A stretch of 64,000 nt of DNA from Sphingopyxis terrae subsp. terrae NBRC 15098. GTDB lineage: Bacteria; Pseudomonadota; Alphaproteobacteria; Sphingomonadales; Sphingomonadaceae. Of the stretch, positions 34,654 through 42,034 are shown piece after piece. A program made the position numbers and the translations under genes. The notes beneath the pieces were generated by a model. It did not search any database. It saw nothing but the letters and a program-made list of their open reading frames with translations, and had not been told where the DNA came from. The stretch is from positions 1 through 64,000 of the forward strand of contig NZ_BCZQ01000015.1 of the NCBI RefSeq assembly GCF_001598815.1, in the 5' to 3' direction. Numbering within the stretch: the stretch's first letter is position 1; each line of letters begins with the position of its first letter.

Positions 34654-36162
34654 ATGCGTTGGAAATCGGCCGTTGGTGTCGCGGCGATGCTCGGCTGTGC
34701 GTCGCCTGCGATCGCGCAGGAAAGCGCGGGGCAGAGCGTCGATGAGGTCGCGCCTCAGATCGACGCGCTCTTTGCCCGCTATCAGGCCGATCAGCATATC
34801 CCGGGCCTCGTCTATGGCATCGTGCAGGACGGCAAGCTCGTCTATCTGAAGGGGCGCGGGGTCCAGGATGTGACGACCGGAACGCCGGTCGACGGCGATA
34901 CGCTGTTCCGGATCGCCTCGATGACCAAGGCCTTCACCGCGCTGGCAGTGCTCAACCTGCGCGACCAGGGCAAGCTGCGGCTCGACGATCTGGCCGAAGA
35001 TTATGTCCCCGAAATGAAGCACTGGACCTATCCCACCGCGGACAGTCCGCGCATCCGCGTGCGCGATTTGCTCCACCATGTCGCGGGGTTCGTCACCGAC
35101 GATCCGTGGGGCGACCGCCAGCAGATATTGTCGCAGGATGATTTCACGAAGATGCTGGCCGCCGGCGTCCCGTTCACACAGGTGCCGCAGAGCCGGTTCG
35201 AATATTCGAACTTCGGCTATGCCCTGCTCGGCCGCATCGTCGCCAATGCATCGGGAATGCCCTATGCCGACTATGTCCGCATCACGATCCTCCGCCCGCT
35301 TGGGATGGATGCGAGCGGCTATGACGTGACGCGCGCGCCGCGCGCACATTATGCCCGCGGCTATCGCTGGGAAGGCGAGGCGTGGGTGCCCGAACCCGAA
35401 ATGGCCGACGGTGCTTTCAACAGCATGGGCGGGCTGCAGGTCAGCGCGAGGGATTATGCCAAATGGGTCGCCTTTCTGCTGTCGGCGTGGCCGCCACGCG
35501 ATGATCCCGACGCGGGGCCGATCCGGCGCGCGACGGTGCGCGAGATCGCGCAGGGCCTGAACTTCGTCTCGCTGGCGACGCGCGCCGGCGCGAGGGGGGA
35601 GACGGCGTGCAAGCAGGCCGCGGCCTATGGTATGGGCTGGCGCGTCGCGCAGGACTGCGACCTCGGGCTCACCCTGTCGCACGGCGGTGGCTATCCGGGC
35701 TATGGCAGCCATGTGATGCTGATGCCCGACTTCGGCGCCGGCGTCTTTGCGCTGTCGAACCGCACCTATGCCGGGCCGTCGGCGCCCGCCTGGGACACGG
35801 CGGTGGCGATGGAGAGGGCGGGATTGCTCAAAGACCGGTCAGTGCCGGTGACGTCCGACATGGTCGCGATGATCGCGGTGGCGCGCGCGGTCTATGACGC
35901 GGGCGACCTGACGCCGATGCAGGACCGGTTGGCGATGAACTTCCTGATGGACCGCTCGGCGGCGCTATGGGCGAAGGATCTGGCGGCGCTGAAAGATCAG
36001 CTGGGCGCATGTCCGACCGCCGAGCCGCCGGTCGCGCGCGGCGCGCTGGGGGCGGTGTTCCGGCTCAATTGCGAACACGGCAGGCTCGACGGTCAGATTC
36101 TGTTGGCGCCGACGCATCCGCTGACGGTTCAGGCCCTGCGCCTCCGGTCGGCACGCGATTAG
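34654..36162 (+). CDS. Secreted beta-lactamase-fold serine hydrolase
   Basis: A 502-residue protein with a signal peptide (WKSAVGVAAMLGCASPAIAQ). The class C beta-lactamase/DD-peptidase-like domain has SMTK at 89-92 (nucleophile Ser and Lys), YSNFGYALLG for the Tyr-x-Asn motif, and SHGGGYPGYG for the third motif. The family includes esterases, D-aminopeptidases and cell-wall enzymes as well as AmpC; this length with a long C-terminal extension (about 385-502) does not fit classical AmpC. I would not call it a resistance gene. ATG 34654 is preferred because AAAGGA lies upstream. Its stop touches the stop of a small minus-strand gene. Confidence 0.88.
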   Translation: MRWKSAVGVAAMLGCASPAIAQESAGQSVDEVAPQIDALFARYQADQHIPGLVYGIVQDGKLVYLKGRGVQDVTTGTPVDGDTLFRIASMTKAFTALAVLNLRDQGKLRLDDLAEDYVPEMKHWTYPTADSPRIRVRDLLHHVAGFVTDDPWGDRQQILSQDDFTKMLAAGVPFTQVPQSRFEYSNFGYALLGRIVANASGMPYADYVRITILRPLGMDASGYDVTRAPRAHYARGYRWEGEAWVPEPEMADGAFNSMGGLQVSARDYAKWVAFLLSAWPPRDDPDAGPIRRATVREIAQGLNFVSLATRAGARGETACKQAAAYGMGWRVAQDCDLGLTLSHGGGYPGYGSHVMLMPDFGAGVFALSNRTYAGPSAPAWDTAVAMERAGLLKDRSVPVTSDMVAMIAVARAVYDAGDLTPMQDRLAMNFLMDRSAALWAKDLAALKDQLGACPTAEPPVARGALGAVFRLNCEHGRLDGQILLAPTHPLTVQALRLRSARD

Positions 36163-36320
36163 CTCGCGGGGCGAACCGGAGCCGCTTTGGCCGCGCCGCG
36201 CGGGCGCCGGGCGAAAAGCGGCTTCAAGGCAGCACCGAGCTGCGCGAAGCCGCGGTCGAGGTCGGCGCTGAAGCGCGCATGATCGGCGTTCCAGCTCCGC
36301 ATCCAGATTTCATCCATCAT
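36159..36320 (-). CDS. Small basic protein, 52-53 residues, divergent from a LysR gene
   Basis: A short frame with two adjacent starts, ATG 36320 and ATG 36317, and a good ribosome site (GGAGA) seven bases before the first. The N-terminal half reads MDEIWMRSWNADHARFSADL, aromatic and acidic, followed by a helix (DRGFAQLGAALKPLF). The C-terminus is strongly basic (ARRPRGAAKAAPVRPAS). I know no family for it. It lies back to back with a LysR regulator whose upstream inverted repeat faces this gene, and its stop codon overlaps the stop of the serine hydrolase. Evidence for coding is the ribosome site, the balanced composition and the regulatory layout. Confidence 0.6.
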   Translation of the reverse strand: MMDEIWMRSWNADHARFSADLDRGFAQLGAALKPLFARRPRGAAKAAPVRPAS

Positions 36321-36387
36321 CGTCTGTCTCCATCGGTTGCGATAGGGTGCAGATGCGCCTTCGCTGGCGCCTTCGCCAATTAAAGCT

Positions 36388-36416
36388 TTGCACCGAGTTA
36401 TAAGTTTGCCTTATAC
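36388..36416 (+). promoter_or_regulatory. lysR promoter with overlapping LysR-type inverted repeat
   Basis: TTGCAC (36388-36393), a 17-base spacer and TTATAC (36411-36416) make a near-consensus sigma70 promoter. Transcription would begin about seven bases later, at or beside the lysR ATG (36424), implying a leaderless mRNA. An inverted repeat TATAAG-N5-CTTATA (36399-36415), typical in shape of LysR-type boxes, covers the spacer and -10, suggesting autorepression. Confidence 0.65.
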
Positions 36417-36423
36417 TCCGGCG

Positions 36424-37344
36424 ATGCCGAAGCTGCCGCCCCTCGCTGCCGTCCGCGCCTTTGAATCGGCTGCAAGGCTGGAAAACTTCTCGCGCGCCGC
36501 CGAGGAGCTGGGGATGACGCAGGCGGCGGTCAGCTATCAGGTCCGCCAATTGGAAGACCGGCTCGGCCGCGCGCTGTTCGTGCGCGAGAAGGGGCGCGTG
36601 CGGCTATCGGAGACCGGGCAACGCGTGTTTCCCGCGATCCGCGCCGCCTTTGCCGCGATGCACGATGCCTTCGCTGCACTTGGCAGCGACGAGACCGACG
36701 TGCTGACGATCAGCGCCGTGACGAGCTTCGGCGGCGCGTGGCTGAGCGCGCGTATCGGCCGCTTCCAGCTCGCGTACCCCGACCTTGCCGTGCGCATGTC
36801 GATGAGCAACGATCTGGTCGACTTCGACGCGTCGAACGTCGATGTTGCGATCCGCCTTGGAATGGGGCCGTGGCCCGGCCTGCGCAGCGACTTTCTGATG
36901 CGCCAGACGCTGGCACCGCTCGCCGCACCATCGTTCATCGCCGAGCATGCGATCCGCGAACCCGCCGATCTGCTGCGCGTCCAGCGGCTCGCCCCGAACG
37001 ACAGCTGGTGGGCCGACTGGTTTGTCGCCGCGGGGGTCGCGACTCCGCTGGCGCCATCGCGCCTTGGCATCGAGCTCGACAGCCAATTGCAGGAAGCGAG
37101 CGCGGTGCAGGCGGGCTTCGGGGTCGCCATGATGACCCCGCTGTTCTGGCAGGCCGACCTTGCCAGCGGCCGGATGGTCCAGCCCTTCGATACGCTCTAT
37201 GCCGCCGATGCCGGCCTGTGGCTCGTCCACCGGGAAAATCGCGTCGGGGTGCGCAAGATCGAGCGCTTCCGCGAATGGCTGCACGCCGAATTGAAGAAGG
37301 ATCGCCACCTGCTGCCCGAGGCGCTATGGCAGCCGCCGTCATGA
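36424..37344 (+). CDS. LysR-type regulator, GcvA-like
   Basis: A 306-residue transcription regulator. The winged helix at 1-60 begins [20 protein letters not shown] and continues [20 protein letters not shown]. The effector-binding domain starts near residue 90 and contains [20 protein letters not shown] and [10 protein letters not shown]. Both patterns are typical of the GcvA/AmpR branch. Its stop codon overlaps the trmD start (ATGA), so it is translated together with an essential tRNA enzyme gene. The divergent small protein gene is the natural target, given the LysR-type box between them. The inducer is unknown. Confidence 0.9.
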   Translation: MPKLPPLAAVRAFESAARLENFSRAAEELGMTQAAVSYQVRQLEDRLGRALFVREKGRVRLSETGQRVFPAIRAAFAAMHDAFAALGSDETDVLTISAVTSFGGAWLSARIGRFQLAYPDLAVRMSMSNDLVDFDASNVDVAIRLGMGPWPGLRSDFLMRQTLAPLAAPSFIAEHAIREPADLLRVQRLAPNDSWWADWFVAAGVATPLAPSRLGIELDSQLQEASAVQAGFGVAMMTPLFWQADLASGRMVQPFDTLYAADAGLWLVHRENRVGVRKIERFREWLHAELKKDRHLLPEALWQPPS

Positions 37345-38078
37345 CCTTCACCGCCGTCCCGCTCACGCTCTATCCCGACATGTTCCCCGGTCCGCTGGGG
37401 CACAGCATGGCGGGACGTGCGCTCGAAAGCGGGACATGGGCGTGCGCGCCCGTCCAGATCCGCGATTTTGCCACCGACCGGCACCGCACCGTCGACGATA
37501 CGCCCGCGGGCGGCGGCGCCGGCATGGTGCTGAAGGCCGATGTCCTCGGCGCTGCGATCGATCATGCGACGGCGGCGCATCCGGGGTTGCCGCTGCTCGC
37601 CATGACCCCGCGCGGTGCGCCGGTCACGCAGAAGCGCGTGCGCGACCTTGCCGCGGGTCCGGGGGCGATCATCCTGTGCGGCCGATTCGAGGGTTTCGAC
37701 GAACGCATCTTCGACGCACGGCCGATCGAGCAGCTTTCGATGGGCGACATCGTGCTTTCGGGCGGCGAGATGGGGGCGCTGATGCTGCTCGACGCTTGCA
37801 TTCGGCTGCTTCCCGGCGTAATGGGCGCGGCTTCAAGCGGCGACGACGAATCGTTCGAGAACGGTTTGCTCGAATATCCGCACTATACCCGGCCCGTCAC
37901 ATGGGAAGGGCGCACGATCCCCGAAGTGCTGCGATCGGGGGATCATGCGAAGATCGCCGCCTGGCGGAAACAACAGGCGCAAGATCATACACGGTTACGC
38001 AGGCCGGACCTTTGGGAGCGTCATGAGGACGCTCGGGCCCGACCTGCCTCTGGCGCGCGGCAAAAGAAGAAGGACTAG
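37341..38078 (+). CDS. trmD: tRNA (guanine-N1)-methyltransferase
   Basis: Methylates G37 of tRNAs to prevent +1 frameshifting; essential in most bacteria. The 245-residue product shows the SPOUT-class knot: [44 protein letters not shown] and [20 protein letters not shown], then [10 protein letters not shown]. The start overlaps the upstream lysR stop by four bases. rplS follows after four bases, the usual neighbour. The rpsP and rimM genes that usually precede trmD are not next to it here. Confidence 0.97.
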   Translation: MTFTAVPLTLYPDMFPGPLGHSMAGRALESGTWACAPVQIRDFATDRHRTVDDTPAGGGAGMVLKADVLGAAIDHATAAHPGLPLLAMTPRGAPVTQKRVRDLAAGPGAIILCGRFEGFDERIFDARPIEQLSMGDIVLSGGEMGALMLLDACIRLLPGVMGAASSGDDESFENGLLEYPHYTRPVTWEGRTIPEVLRSGDHAKIAAWRKQQAQDHTRLRRPDLWERHEDARARPASGARQKKKD

Positions 38079-38082
38079 AGGC

Positions 38083-38460
38083 ATGAACCTCATCCAGACG
38101 ATCGAAGCCGAAGAAATTGCCAAGGCCGGCAAAGAGATTCCGACGTTCCGCCCCGGCGACACGCTGCGCGTCGGCGTGAAGGTGGTCGAAGGCGAACGCA
38201 CCCGCGTCCAGAATTTCGAAGGCGTGTGCATCGCGCGCTCGAACAAGGGCATGGGCTCGAACTTCACCGTGCGCAAAATGTCGTTCGGCGAAGGCGTCGA
38301 GCGCGTCTTCCCGCTTTATTCGCCGAACATCGATTCGATTACCGTCGTCCGCAAGGGCGCCGTGCGCCGTGCGAAGCTCTACTATCTGCGGGGCCGCACC
38401 GGTAAATCGGCTCGTATTGCGGAGCGCCGCGATTACCGGTCGGAAGCCGGCGAAGGCTGA
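38083..38460 (+). CDS. rplS: 50S ribosomal protein L19
   Basis: A 125-residue ribosomal protein located at the 30S-50S interface. The family signature runs [12 protein letters not shown], then [28 protein letters not shown] and [20 protein letters not shown], ending [15 protein letters not shown] plus a short acidic tail. It directly follows trmD, in the conserved order, and is followed by a strong terminator. Confidence 0.97.
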   Translation: MNLIQTIEAEEIAKAGKEIPTFRPGDTLRVGVKVVEGERTRVQNFEGVCIARSNKGMGSNFTVRKMSFGEGVERVFPLYSPNIDSITVVRKGAVRRAKLYYLRGRTGKSARIAERRDYRSEAGEG

Positions 38461-38500
38461 GGAGAGGTTTCTCCCCACAAAGCCGAAACAGCTTTCCAGA

Positions 38501-38538
38501 ACGACCGGTTCCGCCAAAGCGCAGAACCGGTCGTTTTT
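38501..38538 (+). terminator. Rho-independent terminator after rplS
   Basis: An 11-bp perfect stem, ACGACCGGTTC (38501-38511) with GAACCGGTCGT (38524-38534), followed by TTTT (38534-38538). It separates the lysR-trmD-rplS unit from asd. Confidence 0.87.
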
Positions 38539-38568
38539 CATTTCACGCCAAGACAAAGGACATATTTC

Positions 38569-39594
38569 ATGGGTTACCGGATCGTCGTCGCTGGTGCGAC
38601 GGGCAATGTCGGACGCGAAGTCCTCGCCATCCTCGCCGAACGCGAATTTCCGATCGCCGAACTGGCGGCGGTCGCGTCGTCGCGCAGCCAGGGCGACGAA
38701 GTCGAGATCGGCGATACCGGCAAGACCGTGAAATGTCAGAATATCGAGAATTTCGACTGGTCGGGCTGGGACATGGCGATTTTCGCCATCGGCAGCGACG
38801 CGACCGCGATTCACGCGCCCAAGGCTGCGGCCGCCGGCTGCGTCGTGATCGACAACTCGTCGCTCTATCGCATGGACCCCGACGTGCCGCTGATCGTGCC
38901 CGAGGTGAACCCCGACGCGATCGACGGCTATACCAAGCGCAACATCATCGCGAACCCGAACTGTTCGACCGCGCAGATGGTCGTCGCGCTGAAGCCGCTG
39001 CACGATGCGGCGAAGATCAAGCGCGTCGTCGTTTCGACCTATCAGTCGGTGTCGGGCGCCGGCAAGGCGGGGATGGACGAGCTGTGGAACCAGACGCGCC
39101 AGATCTTCGTTGGCGACGAAAAGGACATCAAGAAGTTCACCAAGCAGATCGCCTTCAACGTCATTCCGCACATCGATAAATTCCTCGACGACGGATCGAC
39201 GAAGGAAGAATGGAAGATGGTCGCCGAGACGAAGAAGATCCTCGATCCGAAGATCAAGGTCACCGCGACCTGCGTCCGCGTTCCCGTCTTCGTCGGCCAT
39301 TCCGAAGCCATCAATATCGAGATGGAGAAGGAACTGCCCGCCGAGGAAGCGCAGCGCATCCTGCGCGAGGCGCCGGGCGTCATGCTGGTCGATAAGCGTG
39401 AGGACGGCGGATATATCACCCCCGTCGAATGCGTCGGCGACTATGCGACCTTCGTCAGCCGGGTGCGCGACGACAGCACCGTCGACAATGGCCTGAACCT
39501 CTGGTGCGTCAGCGACAACCTGCGCAAGGGCGCGGCGCTGAATGCGGTGCAGATCGCCGAACTGCTCGGCCGCCGGCACCTCAAGAAGGGCTGA
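38569..39594 (+). CDS. asd: Aspartate-semialdehyde dehydrogenase
   Basis: Reduces aspartyl phosphate to aspartate semialdehyde, the branch-point for lysine, diaminopimelate, threonine and methionine. The 341-residue protein starts with the cofactor loop VVAGATGNVGREVL. The catalytic cysteine lies in IANPNCSTAQMVVAL, and QSVSGAGKAGMDEL and the histidine region VPVFVGHSEAIN follow. AAAGGA eight bases upstream supports the start. It is a single gene between a terminator and a repeat element. Confidence 0.97.
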   Translation: MGYRIVVAGATGNVGREVLAILAEREFPIAELAAVASSRSQGDEVEIGDTGKTVKCQNIENFDWSGWDMAIFAIGSDATAIHAPKAAAAGCVVIDNSSLYRMDPDVPLIVPEVNPDAIDGYTKRNIIANPNCSTAQMVVALKPLHDAAKIKRVVVSTYQSVSGAGKAGMDELWNQTRQIFVGDEKDIKKFTKQIAFNVIPHIDKFLDDGSTKEEWKMVAETKKILDPKIKVTATCVRVPVFVGHSEAINIEMEKELPAEEAQRILREAPGVMLVDKREDGGYITPVECVGDYATFVSRVRDDSTVDNGLNLWCVSDNLRKGAALNAVQIAELLGRRHLKKG

Positions 39595-39602
39595 TCCTGT
39601 TA

Positions 39603-39739
39603 TCCTCCCTGTCGCGCAGCGATGGGGAGGTGGCAGCCCGAAGGGCTGACGGAGGGGCTTTGACGCCGGTGCGCTCGCGGCCCCTCCACCATCCGCATCG
39701 CGGACGGTCCCCCTCCCCACCGCTGCGCGGCAGGGAGGA
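39603..39739. repeat. Long inverted-repeat element after asd
   Basis: Arms at 39603-39633 and 39709-39739 are about 90% complementary over 31 bases (TCCTCCCTGTCGCGCAGCGA pairs with the mirror ending CAGGGAGGA). An inner hairpin, GCAGCCCGAAGGGCTGAC, lies beside the left arm. Similar elements are common in sphingomonad intergenic regions. It is a mobile or structural repeat candidate and could act as a terminator for asd. It is unrelated to the 120-base repeat found elsewhere in the window. Confidence 0.75.
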
Positions 39740-39780
39740 TTGCCTTGGCGAGATCGGGGCATCCGGACTATGCCCGTGAC

Positions 39781-40560
39781 ATGACCGCGCCCTTCGCTTT
39801 CACCCACGCGCTTTGCCGGACCCCGGCGCCGTCGGCCGTCAACGGCATCCGCGCGGGCGGCGGCCCCGATCCCGAGCTGGCGGGGATCATGGCCGAGCAT
39901 GCCGCCTATGTCGCCGCGCTGCGCGAGCTGGGGCTGACGGTCGATGTCCTGCCGCCGCTCGATGCCTTTCCCGATGCCCTGTTCGTCGAAGACGTCGCGC
40001 TGACCTTTGCCGAAGGCGCGATCCTGCTCCGTCCCGGTGCGCCGAGCCGCGCGGGCGAGGCCGCGCATATCCGCGCCGCGCTCGCCGAACTTCACGACCG
40101 CGTCCTTGAACTGGCCGGGCCGGGACATGTCGACGGCGGCGATGTGCTGCGCCTTGCCGATCGCGTGATCATCGGCCTGTCCGACCGTACCGACCGGGCG
40201 GGCGCCGAAACGCTGACTGCGCTGCTCGGCGAGCTCGGCCACCGCGCGCAGATCGCGCAGACCCCGCCCGGCGTGCTGCATTTCAAGACCGGCTGCGGCC
40301 TCGTCGACGACCGCACCGTGCTCGCCGTCCCCGCCATGCGCGACTGCCCCGAATTTGCGGGGCTGGAGGTGGTGCTGACGCCGATGGGCGAAGAAGACGC
40401 GGCGAATATCCTGCGCGTCCGCGACACGGTGCTGGTCGGCGCGCGCTGGCTTGCGACGCAGGCGCTGCTGGCGGCGCGCGGCGTCCCGTTCCGCGCGCTG
40501 CCCACCGATCAGATCGCGCGGATCGACGCCGGGCTCAGCTGCATGTCGCTGCGCTGGTAA
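39781..40560 (+). CDS. Dimethylargininase-like hydrolase (DDAH family)
   Basis: A 259-residue amidinotransferase-fold hydrolase. DDAH enzymes convert N-methylated arginines to citrulline and methylamines. Visible features are the substrate-acid motif DALFVEDVALTF, PGHVDGGDVLRL, the catalytic His in LHFKTGC and the catalytic Cys in AGLSCMSLRW (Cys254), the expected C-terminal position. ATG 39781 is used; a TTG at 39745 adds only 12 residues. No arginine deiminase operon is nearby, so a role in methylarginine breakdown is the simplest reading. Confidence 0.9.
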   Translation: MTAPFAFTHALCRTPAPSAVNGIRAGGGPDPELAGIMAEHAAYVAALRELGLTVDVLPPLDAFPDALFVEDVALTFAEGAILLRPGAPSRAGEAAHIRAALAELHDRVLELAGPGHVDGGDVLRLADRVIIGLSDRTDRAGAETLTALLGELGHRAQIAQTPPGVLHFKTGCGLVDDRTVLAVPAMRDCPEFAGLEVVLTPMGEEDAANILRVRDTVLVGARWLATQALLAARGVPFRALPTDQIARIDAGLSCMSLRW

Positions 40561-40609
40561 TCGCCCCGCGCTCTGGCGTATAGCGACGCGTCCCCTTCGG
40601 AGTCCTGCC

Positions 40610-41218
40610 ATGCGCAAGCTGCCCGCCCTTGTCCTCCTCGCGCTGCTTGCGGCGTGCAAGCCCGCCGCCGAAAAACCGGCCGCCGACGACCGCCCGCCGG
40701 TCGTGCCCGACGTGCCCGAGGCCAAGCTCGACGGTCCGGCCGCGGCGTCGCTGTCGGTCGCGCTCGACGGGGCGGGGCTGCGCTTCATCGACAAGACCAG
40801 CGGCAAGGCCAGCCTGCTCGCGTTTGGCACCCCGCGCAAACAGGCCGAAGAGGCGTTGGCGCGTGTCGCGGGGGTGGTCGACGACCGCAGCGACAATGAC
40901 GAGTGCGGCGCGGGGCCGATGCAATTTTCGCGCTTCGATGCGATGACGCTCAATTTTCAGGACGACAAGTTCGTCGGCTGGTTTCTGGGCGACGAGGCGG
41001 GCGCCGATTTCTATTCGACGGTCAGCGGCATCGGTATCGGCACGACGCGCGCCAAGGCATCCGCATCGACCACCGTCGTCGATCACAAGGACAGCACGCT
41101 GGGCGAGGAGTTCAGCCTGGGCACCGGCGATGCAGCGATCGGCGGCATGTTCGCGGAGCCGGGCCAGGATGCGAAGATCGAGGCGCTGTTCGCTGGCGCC
41201 AATTGCTTCTTCCGTTGA
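40610..41218 (+). CDS. Lipoprotein of unknown function
   Basis: A 202-residue protein with a short lipoprotein signal (MRKLPALVLLALLAACK, lipidated at Cys16) and an Asp/Pro-rich spacer. A domain with beta-strand rhythm follows (SLSVALDGAGLRFIDKTSGK, MTLNFQDDKFVGWFLGDE, FYSTVSGIGIGTTRAKA). Cysteines in NDECGAGPM and ANCFFR may form a disulfide. I recognise no family. It sits on the outer or inner membrane as a periplasmic lipoprotein. Confidence 0.72.
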   Translation: MRKLPALVLLALLAACKPAAEKPAADDRPPVVPDVPEAKLDGPAAASLSVALDGAGLRFIDKTSGKASLLAFGTPRKQAEEALARVAGVVDDRSDNDECGAGPMQFSRFDAMTLNFQDDKFVGWFLGDEAGADFYSTVSGIGIGTTRAKASASTTVVDHKDSTLGEEFSLGTGDAAIGGMFAEPGQDAKIEALFAGANCFFR

Positions 41219-41278
41219 CAGTCACGCGGATCGCCGGCGAGATTTGATCGACGGCGTTGCCGGGGCTAGTCTGCCGCC

Positions 41279-42013
41279 ATGTCGGCTTTCCTTCCCTATA
41301 CGCCGCTCAACACGCCCAAAGCCTTTGGTGACCAATTGTGGATCGTCGATGGTCCCGAAATCCGCATGGATTACGGGCCGACTTCGATCCCCTTTCCAAC
41401 CCGGATGACGATCGCGCGGCTTGCCGACGGCACGCTGTGGGTTCATTCGCCGATCGCTCCCGACAAGGACCTGCTTTCCGCCATCGACCGCCTCGGCCCG
41501 GTCGCCTGGCTGATCGCGCCGAACAGCCTTCATTATTGGTATGTGGCCGACTGGCAGGCGATCTATCCCGGCGCGCGAACGCTCGCGGTGCCCGATCTCG
41601 CCACGCGCGCGAAGCGGCCTTTCCGCATCGACGCGACGCTCGACAGCGAGGCGGCGGTGCTGCCCGAAGAGCTGGAGACGGTTTTCGTTCCGGGCACGCT
41701 GGTCAATGAAGCGGTGTTTTTCCACCGGCCCTCGCGCACCGTCGTGCTGACCGACCTGATCGAGAATTTTGAGCCGCAGCGGATACGCAGCTGCCTTTAT
41801 CGCGGGCTCGTCCGCCTATCGGGCGCAGCGCATCCCGACGGCAAGGCGCCGATCGACCTGCGGCTGACCTTCTGGCCGCGCCGCGCGCGTGTTCGCCGGG
41901 CGGTCGCTGCGATATTGGGCTGGGATTGCGAGCGTGTCGTGATGGCGCACGGCTTGCCATATGAGCGGGACGGCGCCGCCGAGCTTCGGCGTGCCTTGCG
42001 CTGGGCCTGCTGA
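41279..42013 (+). CDS. DUF4336 domain protein
   Basis: A 244-residue soluble protein that I match to DUF4336, a group resembling metallo-beta-lactamases without the full metal motif. Supporting blocks are DQLWIVDGPEIRMDYGPTSI, TLWVHSPIAPDKDLLSAI, LIAPNSLHYWYVADW and ERVVMAHGLPYERDGAAELR. The reaction is unknown. It ends just before the convergent emrB gene. Confidence 0.8.
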   Translation: MSAFLPYTPLNTPKAFGDQLWIVDGPEIRMDYGPTSIPFPTRMTIARLADGTLWVHSPIAPDKDLLSAIDRLGPVAWLIAPNSLHYWYVADWQAIYPGARTLAVPDLATRAKRPFRIDATLDSEAAVLPEELETVFVPGTLVNEAVFFHRPSRTVVLTDLIENFEPQRIRSCLYRGLVRLSGAAHPDGKAPIDLRLTFWPRRARVRRAVAAILGWDCERVVMAHGLPYERDGAAELRRALRWAC

Positions 42014-42034
42014 CGCGGCGCTGGCGCGACCCTG

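Noticed and set aside
34654..36162. AmpC-type antibiotic-resistance gene
   Set aside because: SxxK, YxN and HxG-like motifs are shared by many non-lactamase hydrolases, and the long extra C-terminus argues against AmpC.
37897..40953. A 1018-codon minus-strand open frame across trmD, rplS, asd and the DDAH gene
   Set aside because: It crosses four well-supported plus-strand genes and has random-looking composition.
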